Shown here: positions 51,766 to 59,743 of the stretch, piece after piece | Position numbering within the stretch: position 1 is the stretch's first letter | Layout of the letters: each line of letters begins with the position of its first letter | Assembly: GCF_000013205.1 (NCBI RefSeq) | Contig: NC_007775.1 | Location: 186,001 to 250,000, forward strand | Source: Synechococcus sp. JA-3-3Ab | Lineage (GTDB): Bacteria; Cyanobacteriota; Cyanobacteriia; Thermostichales; Thermostichaceae | Length of the DNA stretch: 64,000 nucleotides | Direction of reading: 5' to 3' | Notes under the pieces: generated by a model | Seen by the model: only the letters and a program-made list of their open reading frames with translations | Told to the model about the DNA's origin: nothing | The model's database searches: none | Program-made: the position numbers and the translations under genes

Positions 51766-53034
51766 ATGGATGTTAGCAGCGTAACTCAGTGGCTGGGGGT
51801 TGGGGTCGTTGCCCTGGCTTCCGTCCTTTGGGCCGAGGTTGTGCGGGATGAGCGCCATTGGCTGGCCCACCAGTGGCCCTGGCTGATGCCCAAGCACACT
51901 CTGCACCACCGCCTGTTTCGCCCCGATCTCAGCGTGGTAGACCCGAAGCTGTACCGAGAATCCCAGTGGCACCACGATGTCCCCGAAGCGGCGACGATGA
52001 TCCTGGCCGGGATCCCTTGGGTGGTGCTGTTGGGACAGGGATCCTGGCTGTATGGCCTAGCGGCGGCGGTGGGGGTACTCTACTCGGCCAGTTTTCTGGT
52101 TGCCGGCATGTTGCGCGGCTGGGGGCTGGCCCTGCAGACGGACATTACCCACCAACCCGGGCCTTTCCCTGCTCCTCCTGCCCAGTGGCATGTCAACCGC
52201 GCCTACCACTGGCGGCACCACTTCGACGATACCAACGCCTACTTTTGCGGCACCCTGACCTTAGTGGATCGGATCATGGGCACCAGTCTCTCCTTTAAAG
52301 GCAAGCGCGTGGCCGTCACCGGTGCCTCTGGCACTCTGGGCCGGGCCCTCTTGAAGCACTTTTCCCGCCATGGGGCCAAAGTCATCGCCCTCAGCTCCCA
52401 TGCGGATTCGGTCGCCATCGAAGTGGACGGCCAGCCCCAGCCGGTGGAGACCATCCACTGGCAGGTGGGTCAGGAGGGATCCCTGGCCGGGCTCCTGGAA
52501 CGAGTCGATATCTTGGTGATCAACCACGGCCTCAACGTGCATGGGGAGCGGGATCCCGAGTCGGTCCACCAGTCCTATGCTGTCAACACCTTCTCCGCTT
52601 GGCGCCTGATGGAGCTGTTTTTCCAAACGGTGCGCGGCAATCGGGAAATGGCCACCAAAGAGGTTTGGGTGAACACCTCCGAAGCCGAGGTCAGCCCTGC
52701 TTTTAGCCCTCTCTACGAGCTCTCCAAACGGGCCCTGGGCGATCTGGTTACCTTACGCCGTCTCGATGCCCCCTGTGTGGTGCGCAAGCTCATCCTCGGG
52801 CCCTTCAAGAGCCAGCTCAACCCGATTGGAGTCATGTCAGGCGATTGGGTGGCCGCCCAGATCCTGGCCCAGGCCAAGCGCGATTGCCGCAACATCATCG
52901 TTACCATCAACCCCCTCACCTACCTGCTTTTCCCGCTGAAAGAGTTGGCCGTCAGCACCTATTTCCGCTTGTTCAGCCGCCGCTCTTCTCGCCCAGCTCT
53001 TCTGGGTCCGGCCGCCGGGATCCCTTTGATTTAG
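51766..53034 (+). CDS. Sterol desaturase/fatty-acid hydroxylase fused to a short-chain dehydrogenase
   Basis: 422 residues. The N-terminal 170 residues have the diiron membrane hydroxylase pattern of histidine clusters: HTLHHRLFRP, QWHHDVPE and WHVNRAYHWRHHFDD, with hydrophobic segments between. The C-terminal half is a Rossmann SDR with GASGTLGRALLKHF, INHGLNVHGE and the YELSKRA catalytic pair. The fusion suggests hydroxylation and then oxidation or reduction of the same lipid or carotenoid substrate at the membrane. I know the fused architecture from cyanobacterial annotation, but no substrate. It stands alone. Confidence 0.88.
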   Translation: MDVSSVTQWLGVGVVALASVLWAEVVRDERHWLAHQWPWLMPKHTLHHRLFRPDLSVVDPKLYRESQWHHDVPEAATMILAGIPWVVLLGQGSWLYGLAAAVGVLYSASFLVAGMLRGWGLALQTDITHQPGPFPAPPAQWHVNRAYHWRHHFDDTNAYFCGTLTLVDRIMGTSLSFKGKRVAVTGASGTLGRALLKHFSRHGAKVIALSSHADSVAIEVDGQPQPVETIHWQVGQEGSLAGLLERVDILVINHGLNVHGERDPESVHQSYAVNTFSAWRLMELFFQTVRGNREMATKEVWVNTSEAEVSPAFSPLYELSKRALGDLVTLRRLDAPCVVRKLILGPFKSQLNPIGVMSGDWVAAQILAQAKRDCRNIIVTINPLTYLLFPLKELAVSTYFRLFSRRSSRPALLGPAAGIPLI

Positions 53035-53219
53035 GGGGGCCGCAAATCCTGCCCGGCTCTATGGCATCAGGCGCAAAACTGGGGTAAGACAAGAGCAGGT
53101 TCCTTGGCGGCAGGGGATGGGATCCCTTGCGCTAACCCGAACTTTTGGGGAGCGAGAGGGCTCTTCCGCTCGATCTCCCTTATGAACCCTGGGTGTGAGG
53201 AGTAGGAGTGAGTGTAAAC

Positions 53220-54008
53220 ATGGTGCGACAGTGGGTGAGCGCAGTCCTCTGCGTGGTGGGCGGGGCTTTAATGCCGGGGCTTTTGTCCGGCTGTGCCATC
53301 CCGATGCCTTCGGCATCCGCGGGAGTTTCTGAGATCCAGGTGCGCTTGGTGCATGTGGCCCCCAATGCCCCTCGGATCGACTTGGAAGTGGGAGGGGTAA
53401 GGGCTGCTCAAGGTGTAGCCTATGGCTCGGTGAGCGAGTACGTGCGTATGCCGGCGGGCGAGTACGACATTGTTTTGTTTTCAACCCCTGAGACGACCAG
53501 CCCTGGCCAGCCCGCGAGTTTTAAGGACTCCGTTCCGCTAGCGCGAACGGTTGCGGCCAGAACTGTGGCCAACCTCAGAGGCGGGGGAGTGTTCTCGGTG
53601 GTGGCTGCTGACGAGCCCAATCGCGTGACGGCCTTAGTTTTGGAAGACAACATCAACTCGCTGTTTGACCAAGCCCTGGTTCGGTTTGTTCACGCTGCCC
53701 CTGATGCGCCGGCCCTGCAATGGCAGGGGGAGCAAGGGCGGGTGCTGATACCTCAGTTGGCCTTCGGGCAAGTTTCCACCTTTCAAGCCATGCGACCCGG
53801 CTTTACCCAAATTCAGGTGGCCATAGCTCCTTCAGCCCCCGCGCCAGGTGGGCAGTCGTCTCCTGGCCGGAGCATTCCCTTGCAACGGTTTGACCTCCAG
53901 TTAGAGGCAGGGAAAGTCTATACCCTTTACGTGGCGGGGCTGATGCGCAGCAATCCGGGCCTAAACTTGGTGCTGGCAGAGGAAACGCGGGCTCGTAGGC
54001 TCCTATAG
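53220..54008 (+). CDS. DUF4397 domain lipoprotein
   Basis: 262 residues from ATG 53220; GTG 53208 is also open. The lipobox is LLSGC. Two DUF4397 units follow: VRLVHVAPNAPRIDLEVGGVRAAQGVAYG and VRFVHAAPDAPALQWQGEQGRVLIPQLAFG, each with a (L/F)VHxAPxAP core and a Y-x-V-Y(F)-F beta pattern. The family is surface-exposed and of unknown role. A GGACTCCG repeat copy lies inside the coding sequence (residues about 103-111) and keeps the frame. Confidence 0.85.
   Translation: MVRQWVSAVLCVVGGALMPGLLSGCAIPMPSASAGVSEIQVRLVHVAPNAPRIDLEVGGVRAAQGVAYGSVSEYVRMPAGEYDIVLFSTPETTSPGQPASFKDSVPLARTVAARTVANLRGGGVFSVVAADEPNRVTALVLEDNINSLFDQALVRFVHAAPDAPALQWQGEQGRVLIPQLAFGQVSTFQAMRPGFTQIQVAIAPSAPAPGGQSSPGRSIPLQRFDLQLEAGKVYTLYVAGLMRSNPGLNLVLAEETRARRLL
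53525..53550 (+). repeat. GGACTCCG repeat, copy 2 (inside the DUF4397 gene)
   Basis: GGACTCCGTTCCGCTAGCGC then GAACGG, in frame; it encodes part of a loop between the two domain units (DSVPLARTV). Confidence 0.7.
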
Positions 54009-54082
54009 CAAGGCTGCTTGCGGCTTGATCCTCTCTATACTGTGAGACTAGCCAGTCGTCTCTAGCTTTGGGGACACAGCCC

Positions 54083-54940
54083 GTGGATGCCTTATTTCAA
54101 GTGGTGGTGCTCAGCCAAACCCCAGATCCCGAACGGGTGATCTACCAGGCGATGCACCAAGATCACAGCCCTGATTTTGTTACCCCAGAGAGCCGGATCC
54201 CGGAAAAATATGGCGAGGCCGTGGTGCGGCATCTGCTGGAGGGCAACCGTGGCCACTATGGGCCGCTGGAGCACCCTCAGATCACGTTTGGGGTAGGCTA
54301 TTTTCCCCATGCTGTCATGCAACAGGCCCGTACTCATCGGGTGGGAATTTCTTTCGACGTTCAATCTTTTCGATATACAGGCCAGCAAATTGCCGATTTG
54401 GGCAAAAGACTCTTGTCTGGGCCCCGGAGAACGCCCCCCAACCCCCCGCCCGGCCCCCCCAACCAGCCCCCCAGCCCCCCGTATACGGGGGGCTGGGACG
54501 AAACTTCTGCTTTTGCCGACAAAACCGGGGCAGAGTTAGCTTTGCAAGAGTTGGAAACTCTATTTTACGTTCCCGCCAGCGTCAAGGAAGGCAAAGCCAA
54601 AACCCGCCAAGGCTTCAAGCCCATCTCTCCCGAGGCCCTAAACATCATTCTTGAGCAGTATCGCAGCCAGGCCATTGCCTATTATCGCCTGGTCGAAGAG
54701 TGTGGGGTGCCCTATGAGGATGCTCGTAACATCATCGGCTACGGGATCCGCCAACATTTTGTAGTGTCTTTTAATTGCCGCAGCTTGATGCACTTTCTGG
54801 ATTTGCGGGCTAAGGAGGATGCCCAGCGGGAGATCCGCGAGCTGTGCGAGTTGATGTGGCCCCACTTCGAGGCTTGGTGCCCCCATGTGGCCGCCTGGTA
54901 CCGCCAAAACCGCTGGGGCAAGGCCAGGCTTTCTCCCTAA
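54083..54940 (+). CDS. thyX: FAD-dependent thymidylate synthase
   Basis: 285 residues from GTG 54083 (V/MDALFQVVVLSQTPDPERV), with GGGGA seven bases upstream; TTG 54068 is an alternative without a binding site. ThyX makes dTMP with FAD and methylene-tetrahydrofolate, replacing ThyA. The signature is RTHRVGISFDVQS. FAD and dUMP residues are in the EHPQITF and NIIGYGIRQHFVVSFNCRSLMHFLDLR regions. Between RYTGQ and FYVPAS is an unusual Pro/Gly-rich insert (RTPPNPPPGPPNQPPSPP) encoded by a C-tract and a perfect palindrome at 54471-54496. The frame stays open. Confidence 0.95.
   Translation: MDALFQVVVLSQTPDPERVIYQAMHQDHSPDFVTPESRIPEKYGEAVVRHLLEGNRGHYGPLEHPQITFGVGYFPHAVMQQARTHRVGISFDVQSFRYTGQQIADLGKRLLSGPRRTPPNPPPGPPNQPPSPPYTGGWDETSAFADKTGAELALQELETLFYVPASVKEGKAKTRQGFKPISPEALNIILEQYRSQAIAYYRLVEECGVPYEDARNIIGYGIRQHFVVSFNCRSLMHFLDLRAKEDAQREIRELCELMWPHFEAWCPHVAAWYRQNRWGKARLSP
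54471..54496. repeat. Perfect 26-base palindrome inside thyX
   Basis: Arms CCAGCCCCCCGTA and TACGGGGGGCTGG with no loop, preceded by a C-rich tract from about 54433. It contributes PPSPPYTGGW to ThyX and should form a strong cruciform or mRNA hairpin. Confidence 0.9.
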
Positions 54941-54966
54941 CAAGTTCCCAACCATTGGGGACGACT

Positions 54967-55740
54967 ATGGATCCCAAAGCTTATGAACAAATGGCAGGCC
55001 TAGAGGATCGACATTGGTGGTTTGTGGGCCGCCGACAGATTCTCAGCCGGGTTATTGCAGGGATCCCTCTTCCTCCCTCAGCTTGTATCTTGGAAGCGGG
55101 ATGTGGCAGCGGTGGCAACCTGGAAATGTTGTCTCAGTTTGGCCAAGTCTGGGCCATGGAAAGAAGCGAAATAGCATTGCCTTTGGCCCGGGCTCGTGGC
55201 ATTGCGATTGTGGAAGAAGGCGAATTGCCGCATCGGATCCCTTTTGGCTCTCAACAATTTGATTTAATTGCTCTGCTGGACGTTCTGGAACATTTAGACG
55301 AAGACACAGCAGCTCTGGAAGCCCTCATCCAGAGGTTAAAGCCATCTGGCTACATGGTGATCACGGTGCCGGCTTATCCCTGGCTGTGGAGCGCCCATGA
55401 CGAGCTCAATCACCACAAGAGACGCTACACAGCGGCACAACTTCTCTCCTTACTCAAGAGCGCCGGCTTGCAAATTCATACCTTTACCTTTTTCAACAGC
55501 TTTCTCTTCCCTCTGGCAGCAGGGATCCGCCTAGCCCAGAAAATACTTCGCCTGCGGGAAAGTCCAGACTTGAAAATGCCGCCCCTTTGGCTCAATCAAC
55601 TTCTAGCAGAGATTTTTGCCGCGGAAGCCTATTTGATCCCCAAGTTTTCGTTGCCCTTTGGCCTGTCGTTGTTGGCGGTAGCCAGCCCTATTGCGGCAGC
55701 GGGACGGAGCCCTTTGAAAATTGCTCCTCTGGGAAACTGA
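54967..55740 (+). CDS. Class I SAM-dependent methyltransferase
   Basis: 257 residues from ATG 54967 (MDPKAYEQMAGLEDRHWWFVGRR). Motif I is CILEAGCGSGGNLEML; FDLIALLDVLEHLDEDTAAL and YMVITVPAYPWLWSAHDELNHHKRRY follow, a Methyltransf_11/23-type arrangement. The C-terminal 70 residues are more hydrophobic and may associate with the membrane. The gene precedes a sugar-phosphate transferase by about 150 bases, so a role in surface polysaccharide or glycolipid modification is possible. It begins 26 bases after thyX ends. Confidence 0.85.
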   Translation: MDPKAYEQMAGLEDRHWWFVGRRQILSRVIAGIPLPPSACILEAGCGSGGNLEMLSQFGQVWAMERSEIALPLARARGIAIVEEGELPHRIPFGSQQFDLIALLDVLEHLDEDTAALEALIQRLKPSGYMVITVPAYPWLWSAHDELNHHKRRYTAAQLLSLLKSAGLQIHTFTFFNSFLFPLAAGIRLAQKILRLRESPDLKMPPLWLNQLLAEIFAAEAYLIPKFSLPFGLSLLAVASPIAAAGRSPLKIAPLGN

Positions 55741-55792
55741 GCCTCTTAATCCTCAACTTCTCGCCGTTATTACCAGTTTTTTGAGTCAACTT

Positions 55793-55820
55793 GGCCGATC
55801 GCGCTAGCGAGACGGAGTCC
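55793..55820 (-). repeat. GGACTCCG repeat, copy 3
   Basis: GGCCGATCGCGCTAGCGAGA then CGGAGTCC on the plus strand, the reverse of copies 1 and 2. It is repeated directly 98 bases downstream. Confidence 0.75.
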
Positions 55821-55888
55821 TTGCAGCCTCAAGGGGATAATCTTTTCATAAGATTGTTCCCAGTCTTCGTTTTTGGAGGAGATAGCTC

Positions 55889-57349
55889 TTGGCCGATCGC
55901 GCTAGCGGGACGGAGTCCTTTCGCACCAGGGAGACGGAACCTTTGCGCAGCTACGCCCTTCGCTTGGATCCGCATCGTCTGTGGGTGCCCCTAGCTTGCT
56001 TCGGGGATGGCCTTTGTATTTGGTTGGCCTTTGGGGCAGGTTACTGGCTGCGCAGCTTGCGCCCTCACCAGCTTTTGCCGTGGGATGTTTATGCCGGCCT
56101 GGGATTGCTGACCGTTCTCAGCTACTGGGGCGTTCAGGCCGGTTTGGGCGGATATGGCGAATCGAAGCGCCTATCCCGCTTTGAGGAATGGGCCAGTTTG
56201 CTGCTGGGGCTGGGGGTGACCTTTGGCCTGGTGTTAGCAGGGGCCTTCTTCGTGCGCTCTGTCTCGCTGTCGCGCTTGGTAGTGGGCTATGCCGGCCTGC
56301 TGGCCCTGCTCGGCTTGACAGTAATGCGGACAGCGCTGCGGCTGGGCATGGGCTGGCTCTACGCCCGCGGTCAGGGGAGGCGACGGGTCATCTGGGTGGG
56401 ATCCGGCTTGCTGTTGGCCGAGGTGCTGGAGCGGCTAGAGCGCTGCCCGGCTTTGGGGTTTGAGATCAAGGCTTGGGCCGTGGCCGGGGATCCCTCGGCG
56501 CCAGAAGCGGGGCCTCTGCAAAAGCTGGAGCGCCTGGATCCCGCTCATCTGGTGGCCTATGTGCAAGCTCACCCTGAGATCCAAGAGGTGTGGTTTGGGC
56601 AGCCGGAGCTGGCCAACGCGCCCCTGCTTCTTACTTTGCAGGCTCTGTCGGTGCAGGTGCGCCTGGTGCCAGATATTCTTGGCTTCTTAACGGTTAACCT
56701 GCAGTTCCACTCTCTGGACGGGATCCCGCTGCTGACGCTGCGCCACCCCCCTTTGCGCTACGCCCACAACCGTTTCCTCAAGCGAGCTATGGACATCTTG
56801 GGAGCTTCCCTGGGCTTACTGTTGCTCAGCCCCCTGTTTGTGGTCATCGCCGTGCTGGTGGCCTGCAGCAGCCCCGGCCCCATCCTGTATTGGCAGGAGC
56901 GGGTGAGCTTGGATGGGCGTCGCTTTTGGATTGCCAAGTTCCGCACCATGCGGGTGGATGCTGAAGCACCCGGCCAGCCGCGCTGGACGCGCCCCGGGGA
57001 TCCGCGCCGAACCAAGATAGGAGCCTTTTTGCGCCGCACCAACCTGGACGAGCTGCCCCAACTGTGGAACGTCCTGAAAGGGGAAATGAGCCTAGTGGGC
57101 CCCCGCCCAGAGCGGCCCTACTTTGTCGAGCAGTTTAGCCAGGAGATCCCCAAGTATCCGGATCGGCATTTGGTAAAAAGTGGCCTCACCGGCTGGGCTC
57201 AGATCCACGGCCTACGGGGGGATACCAGCATTGCCCGCCGCACCCAGTATGATCTCTATTACGTGCAAAACTGGTCGCTGTGGCTGGATCTGCGCATCTT
57301 GGCCATCACCTTCTGGCAAGGGATCCGCGGACGGCTGGCCGGATACTAG
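55889..57349 (+). CDS. Exopolysaccharide polyprenyl glycosylphosphotransferase (WcaJ/WbaP type)
   Basis: 486 residues if started at TTG 55889; the true start is uncertain because this TTG lies in a repeat copy, and no ATG is near; an in-frame GTG occurs in WVPLACF (about 55985). The N-terminal half has hydrophobic helices and a Rossmann-like domain (VIWVGSGLLLAEVLERLERC). The C-terminal sugar transferase domain has FLKRAMDILGASLGLLLLSP, WIAKFRTMRVDAE, RRTNLDELPQLWNVLKGEMS and LVGPRPERPYFVEQF. It transfers a sugar-1-phosphate to undecaprenyl phosphate, the first step of exopolysaccharide repeat assembly. The upstream methyltransferase may belong to the same process. Confidence 0.93.
   Translation: MADRASGTESFRTRETEPLRSYALRLDPHRLWVPLACFGDGLCIWLAFGAGYWLRSLRPHQLLPWDVYAGLGLLTVLSYWGVQAGLGGYGESKRLSRFEEWASLLLGLGVTFGLVLAGAFFVRSVSLSRLVVGYAGLLALLGLTVMRTALRLGMGWLYARGQGRRRVIWVGSGLLLAEVLERLERCPALGFEIKAWAVAGDPSAPEAGPLQKLERLDPAHLVAYVQAHPEIQEVWFGQPELANAPLLLTLQALSVQVRLVPDILGFLTVNLQFHSLDGIPLLTLRHPPLRYAHNRFLKRAMDILGASLGLLLLSPLFVVIAVLVACSSPGPILYWQERVSLDGRRFWIAKFRTMRVDAEAPGQPRWTRPGDPRRTKIGAFLRRTNLDELPQLWNVLKGEMSLVGPRPERPYFVEQFSQEIPKYPDRHLVKSGLTGWAQIHGLRGDTSIARRTQYDLYYVQNWSLWLDLRILAITFWQGIRGRLAGY
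55891..55918 (-). repeat. GGACTCCG repeat, copy 4 (over the sugar-transferase start)
   Basis: GGCCGATCGCGCTAGCGGGA then CGGAGTCC. Copy 3 differs at one base (GAGA for GGGA). It encodes the first residues (ADRASGTES) of the frame. Confidence 0.75.
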
Positions 57350-57359
57350 GGGTTAGCGT

Positions 57360-58130
57360 ATGCCATTCTCCCCCCAAGAGCTGCTCTACGAGGGCAAGGC
57401 CAAGCGCATCTACCGCACTGCCGATCCCAGGGTTTATCTTTGCCAATACAAAGACGACGCCACGGCCTTCAACGCCCAAAAGCGGGGATCCATCGCCGGC
57501 AAGGGAGAGGTGAATTGCACCGTCTCCAGCCATGTGTTTGCCTACCTGGCGCAGCAAGGGATCCCCAACCATTTCTTGGCCCAAACCGGCCCCACCGAGA
57601 TGCAGGTGCGAGCCTTGCACATCCTGCCTTTGGAAGTGGTGGTGCGCAACCGCACTGCCGGCAGCCTCTGCCAGCGCTTAGGCCTGGAGCAGGGCCTGCC
57701 CATCGAGCCACCCCTGGTGGAGTTCTACTACAAAAACGACGCCTTGGGAGATCCCCTGGTCACTCCCGACCACATCCGCCTGTTGCACCTGGCCACGCCG
57801 GAGCAGGTGGAGAAACTGGGATCCCTGGCTTTGGCAGTCAACACTCACCTTGGCAACTTCTGGCGGCGCTGCCGGCTGGAGCTGGTGGACTTTAAGCTGG
57901 AGTTTGGCCTGGACGAGGAAGGGCAGATTTGGCTGGCGGACGAGATCAGCCCCGACACCTGCCGCCTGTGGGATCTCCAAGGGACCGAGCCGCGGGTGCT
58001 GGATAAAGACCTTTTTCGCTTTGATCTCGGCGATCCGGCAGCCGGCTACCAAGAGGTGCTGCAGCGAGTGCTCCAGGCTACTGATCCCAATCTCCCCTCT
58101 CCTGCAGCGCGGGAGAGGGGCAGGGGGTGA
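57360..58130 (+). CDS. purC: Phosphoribosylaminoimidazole-succinocarboxamide synthase
   Basis: 256 residues starting MPFSPQELLYEGKAKRIYRT. PurC condenses CAIR with aspartate using ATP in purine synthesis. LYEGKAKRIY, DDATAFNAQKR, VVVRNRTAGSLCQRLG and ADEISPDTCRLWD are family blocks. The final residues (SPAARERGRG) come from a CCCTC repeat copy, which also provides the stop. The gene starts 10 bases after the sugar transferase ends and the DUF2157 gene starts seven bases after it, so the three may be co-transcribed. Confidence 0.96.
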   Translation: MPFSPQELLYEGKAKRIYRTADPRVYLCQYKDDATAFNAQKRGSIAGKGEVNCTVSSHVFAYLAQQGIPNHFLAQTGPTEMQVRALHILPLEVVVRNRTAGSLCQRLGLEQGLPIEPPLVEFYYKNDALGDPLVTPDHIRLLHLATPEQVEKLGSLALAVNTHLGNFWRRCRLELVDFKLEFGLDEEGQIWLADEISPDTCRLWDLQGTEPRVLDKDLFRFDLGDPAAGYQEVLQRVLQATDPNLPSPAARERGRG

Positions 58131-58133
58131 GGG
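58091..58133. repeat. CCCTC palindromic repeat, copy 7 (in purC 3' end)
   Basis: TCTCCCCTCTCCTGCAGCGC then GGGAGAGGGGCAGGGGGTGAGG, in frame with purC. The hairpin loop differs from other copies (TGCAGCGC). Confidence 0.8.
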
Positions 58134-58137
58134 TGCC

Positions 58138-59547
58138 ATGACTTCTCCCCGCCCCCCCGGCCCTGACGAGCGCTTCCGCCGCCAACTGGCCGACCTGTTG
58201 GACACCTGGGTGGAGCAGGGGCTCATCCAGCCGGCGCAGCGGGATCGCCTGCGCGAGCACTACCAACTGGACAGCTTGCCGCGAACAGCTGGCAGCCGCT
58301 TTGCCCTGTTGCTGCTGCTGTTGGGCGCCGTGCTGGTGGGCTTGGGGGTGATCTCCTTCGTGGCCGCCAACTGGGACGCCATTCCCCGCTCGGCCCGAGC
58401 CTTGGGATCCCTGGCCCTCATGGTGGGGCTGCAGGTGGCCGGCTTGCGGCTCTGGCAGCAGGGATCCCCGCGCTTAGGCAGCGCTTTGTTGATGGCCGGC
58501 GAGCTGTCTTTGGGGGCCGCCATTGGCTTGATGGCCCAGTGGGTTCAAATCGGGGGATCCCTGGCGGGCTTGTTTTTGGGCTGGGGGCTGGGCAGCTTGG
58601 CCGTGGCCTACAGCTTGGTCCACACCCCCAGCGGCATCTTGGCCTGTCTCTTATTCGCCCTGGCTGGGATAACTACCCTGTGGGAGGAGGGGATCGGCTC
58701 GGTTCTGGATCCTCTCTACCCCTGGCTGGCCCTGGGCCTGTTGCTGCCTCTTGCCTATGGGTGCCGCTCCCGCTGGATCTTGGCTTTGGCGCTGGTGAAC
58801 TTCGGCCTGGCGCTACAAAGGTTGGCAGAGCGCTGGGACAGCTGGACCCTCTGGCTGCTGCTTGGCCTTGCCGTCGTCTGGGGGCTGGGAGTCGGGCACC
58901 AACGCCATGGGCACTGGCTAAGCCGGATCTGGACCGGAGAAGAGGGCCAGGGTGGCGAGCAGGAGCAGGGCTTGGATCTGATCCCGACGGCGGAGGGGCT
59001 GGCTTTGCTGGGGTTGGGCTTCTTGCTCTACATTTGGAGCTTTCGTGACGCCTGGGACTGGGATCCCAAACCCCTGCCCTTGTTCCAAGCTGGGGATCCC
59101 TGGGCGGGCCTGTCGGCAGCAGGATTGCTATTGCTAGCCGGTTGGAGCTGGTGGCAGGGCTGGCAGGCAAAGAGTTCCCAGCCCGTTTCTGCTTGGCTGA
59201 AGGATGCTGCCGTTCTGTTCTCGCTGGTTGCCTTGGTGCTTTTGCTGGGGATCCGCAGCGCCCTGCCTTTGAACCTAACCGCAAAGGTAGCCTTGGCCTT
59301 CTTTGCTCCCTGGATCGTGACCCTTTTGCTCGTGGGATTGTCGGTGGTGCTCTGCTGGGAAGGGCTGCAGCAGGGGCGGCGGAGCCGCTTCTGGCAGGGG
59401 CTATTGGGCCTGACCTTGGTGGTGCTGACCCGCTTTTTCGAGTACCAGACCAACCTGATGACCAAATCGGCGGTGCTGGTGGCCTGTGGGATCGGCGTGA
59501 TCTGGCTTGGGCTGAAGTTTGAGCGGCGGATTTTCTCCCGTCTCTAA
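58138..59547 (+). CDS. DUF2157 polytopic membrane protein
   Basis: 469 residues from ATG 58138 (MTSPRPPGPDERFRRQLADLLD). The N-terminal 55 residues are the cytosolic DUF2157-type helix pair (WVEQGLIQPAQRDRLREHYQL). About 12 hydrophobic segments follow (for example LLLLLLGAVLVGLGVISFVAANW and GLFLGWGLGSLAVAYSLV). The family is common in cyanobacteria; no activity known. It follows purC by seven bases. Confidence 0.85.
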   Translation: MTSPRPPGPDERFRRQLADLLDTWVEQGLIQPAQRDRLREHYQLDSLPRTAGSRFALLLLLLGAVLVGLGVISFVAANWDAIPRSARALGSLALMVGLQVAGLRLWQQGSPRLGSALLMAGELSLGAAIGLMAQWVQIGGSLAGLFLGWGLGSLAVAYSLVHTPSGILACLLFALAGITTLWEEGIGSVLDPLYPWLALGLLLPLAYGCRSRWILALALVNFGLALQRLAERWDSWTLWLLLGLAVVWGLGVGHQRHGHWLSRIWTGEEGQGGEQEQGLDLIPTAEGLALLGLGFLLYIWSFRDAWDWDPKPLPLFQAGDPWAGLSAAGLLLLAGWSWWQGWQAKSSQPVSAWLKDAAVLFSLVALVLLLGIRSALPLNLTAKVALAFFAPWIVTLLLVGLSVVLCWEGLQQGRRSRFWQGLLGLTLVVLTRFFEYQTNLMTKSAVLVACGIGVIWLGLKFERRIFSRL

Positions 59548-59599
59548 TTCTTGCCCTTCTAGGAAGCCAAGCCCCGCTACATGATCAAGCAAAGGAAAA

Positions 59600-59620
59600 A
59601 GCTGGAATTGAGCTGGAATT
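59600..59620 (+). promoter_or_regulatory. Tandem AGCTGGAATT boxes
   Basis: AGCTGGAATT at 59600-59609 and again at 59611-59620, one helical turn apart, in the AT-rich leader of the unknown secreted protein. Possible protein-binding site. Confidence 0.3.
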
Positions 59621-59680
59621 CACAAGAATTTACAAAGTTTAAGGAACCTGCTTGTATTCCCCAACGTCTTTGCTAGTAGA

Positions 59681-59706
59681 TTCTCAGCTTTGGCTTGAGC
59701 TGAGAA
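59681..59706 (+). promoter_or_regulatory. Leader hairpin before the unknown secreted protein
   Basis: TTCTCAGCT (59681-59689) and AGCTGAGAA (59698-59706) form a perfect 9-bp stem with an 8-base loop, 37 bases before the ATG. No T-run follows. It could control translation or mRNA stability. Confidence 0.4.
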
Positions 59707-59743
59707 GGAAGTGGGCATCTCTATCAAGATTTGGAGAATACAA

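Noticed and set aside
54430-54500. A frameshift in thyX at the C-tract
   Set aside because: The frame is continuous through the tract and palindrome and resumes with conserved ThyX sequence.
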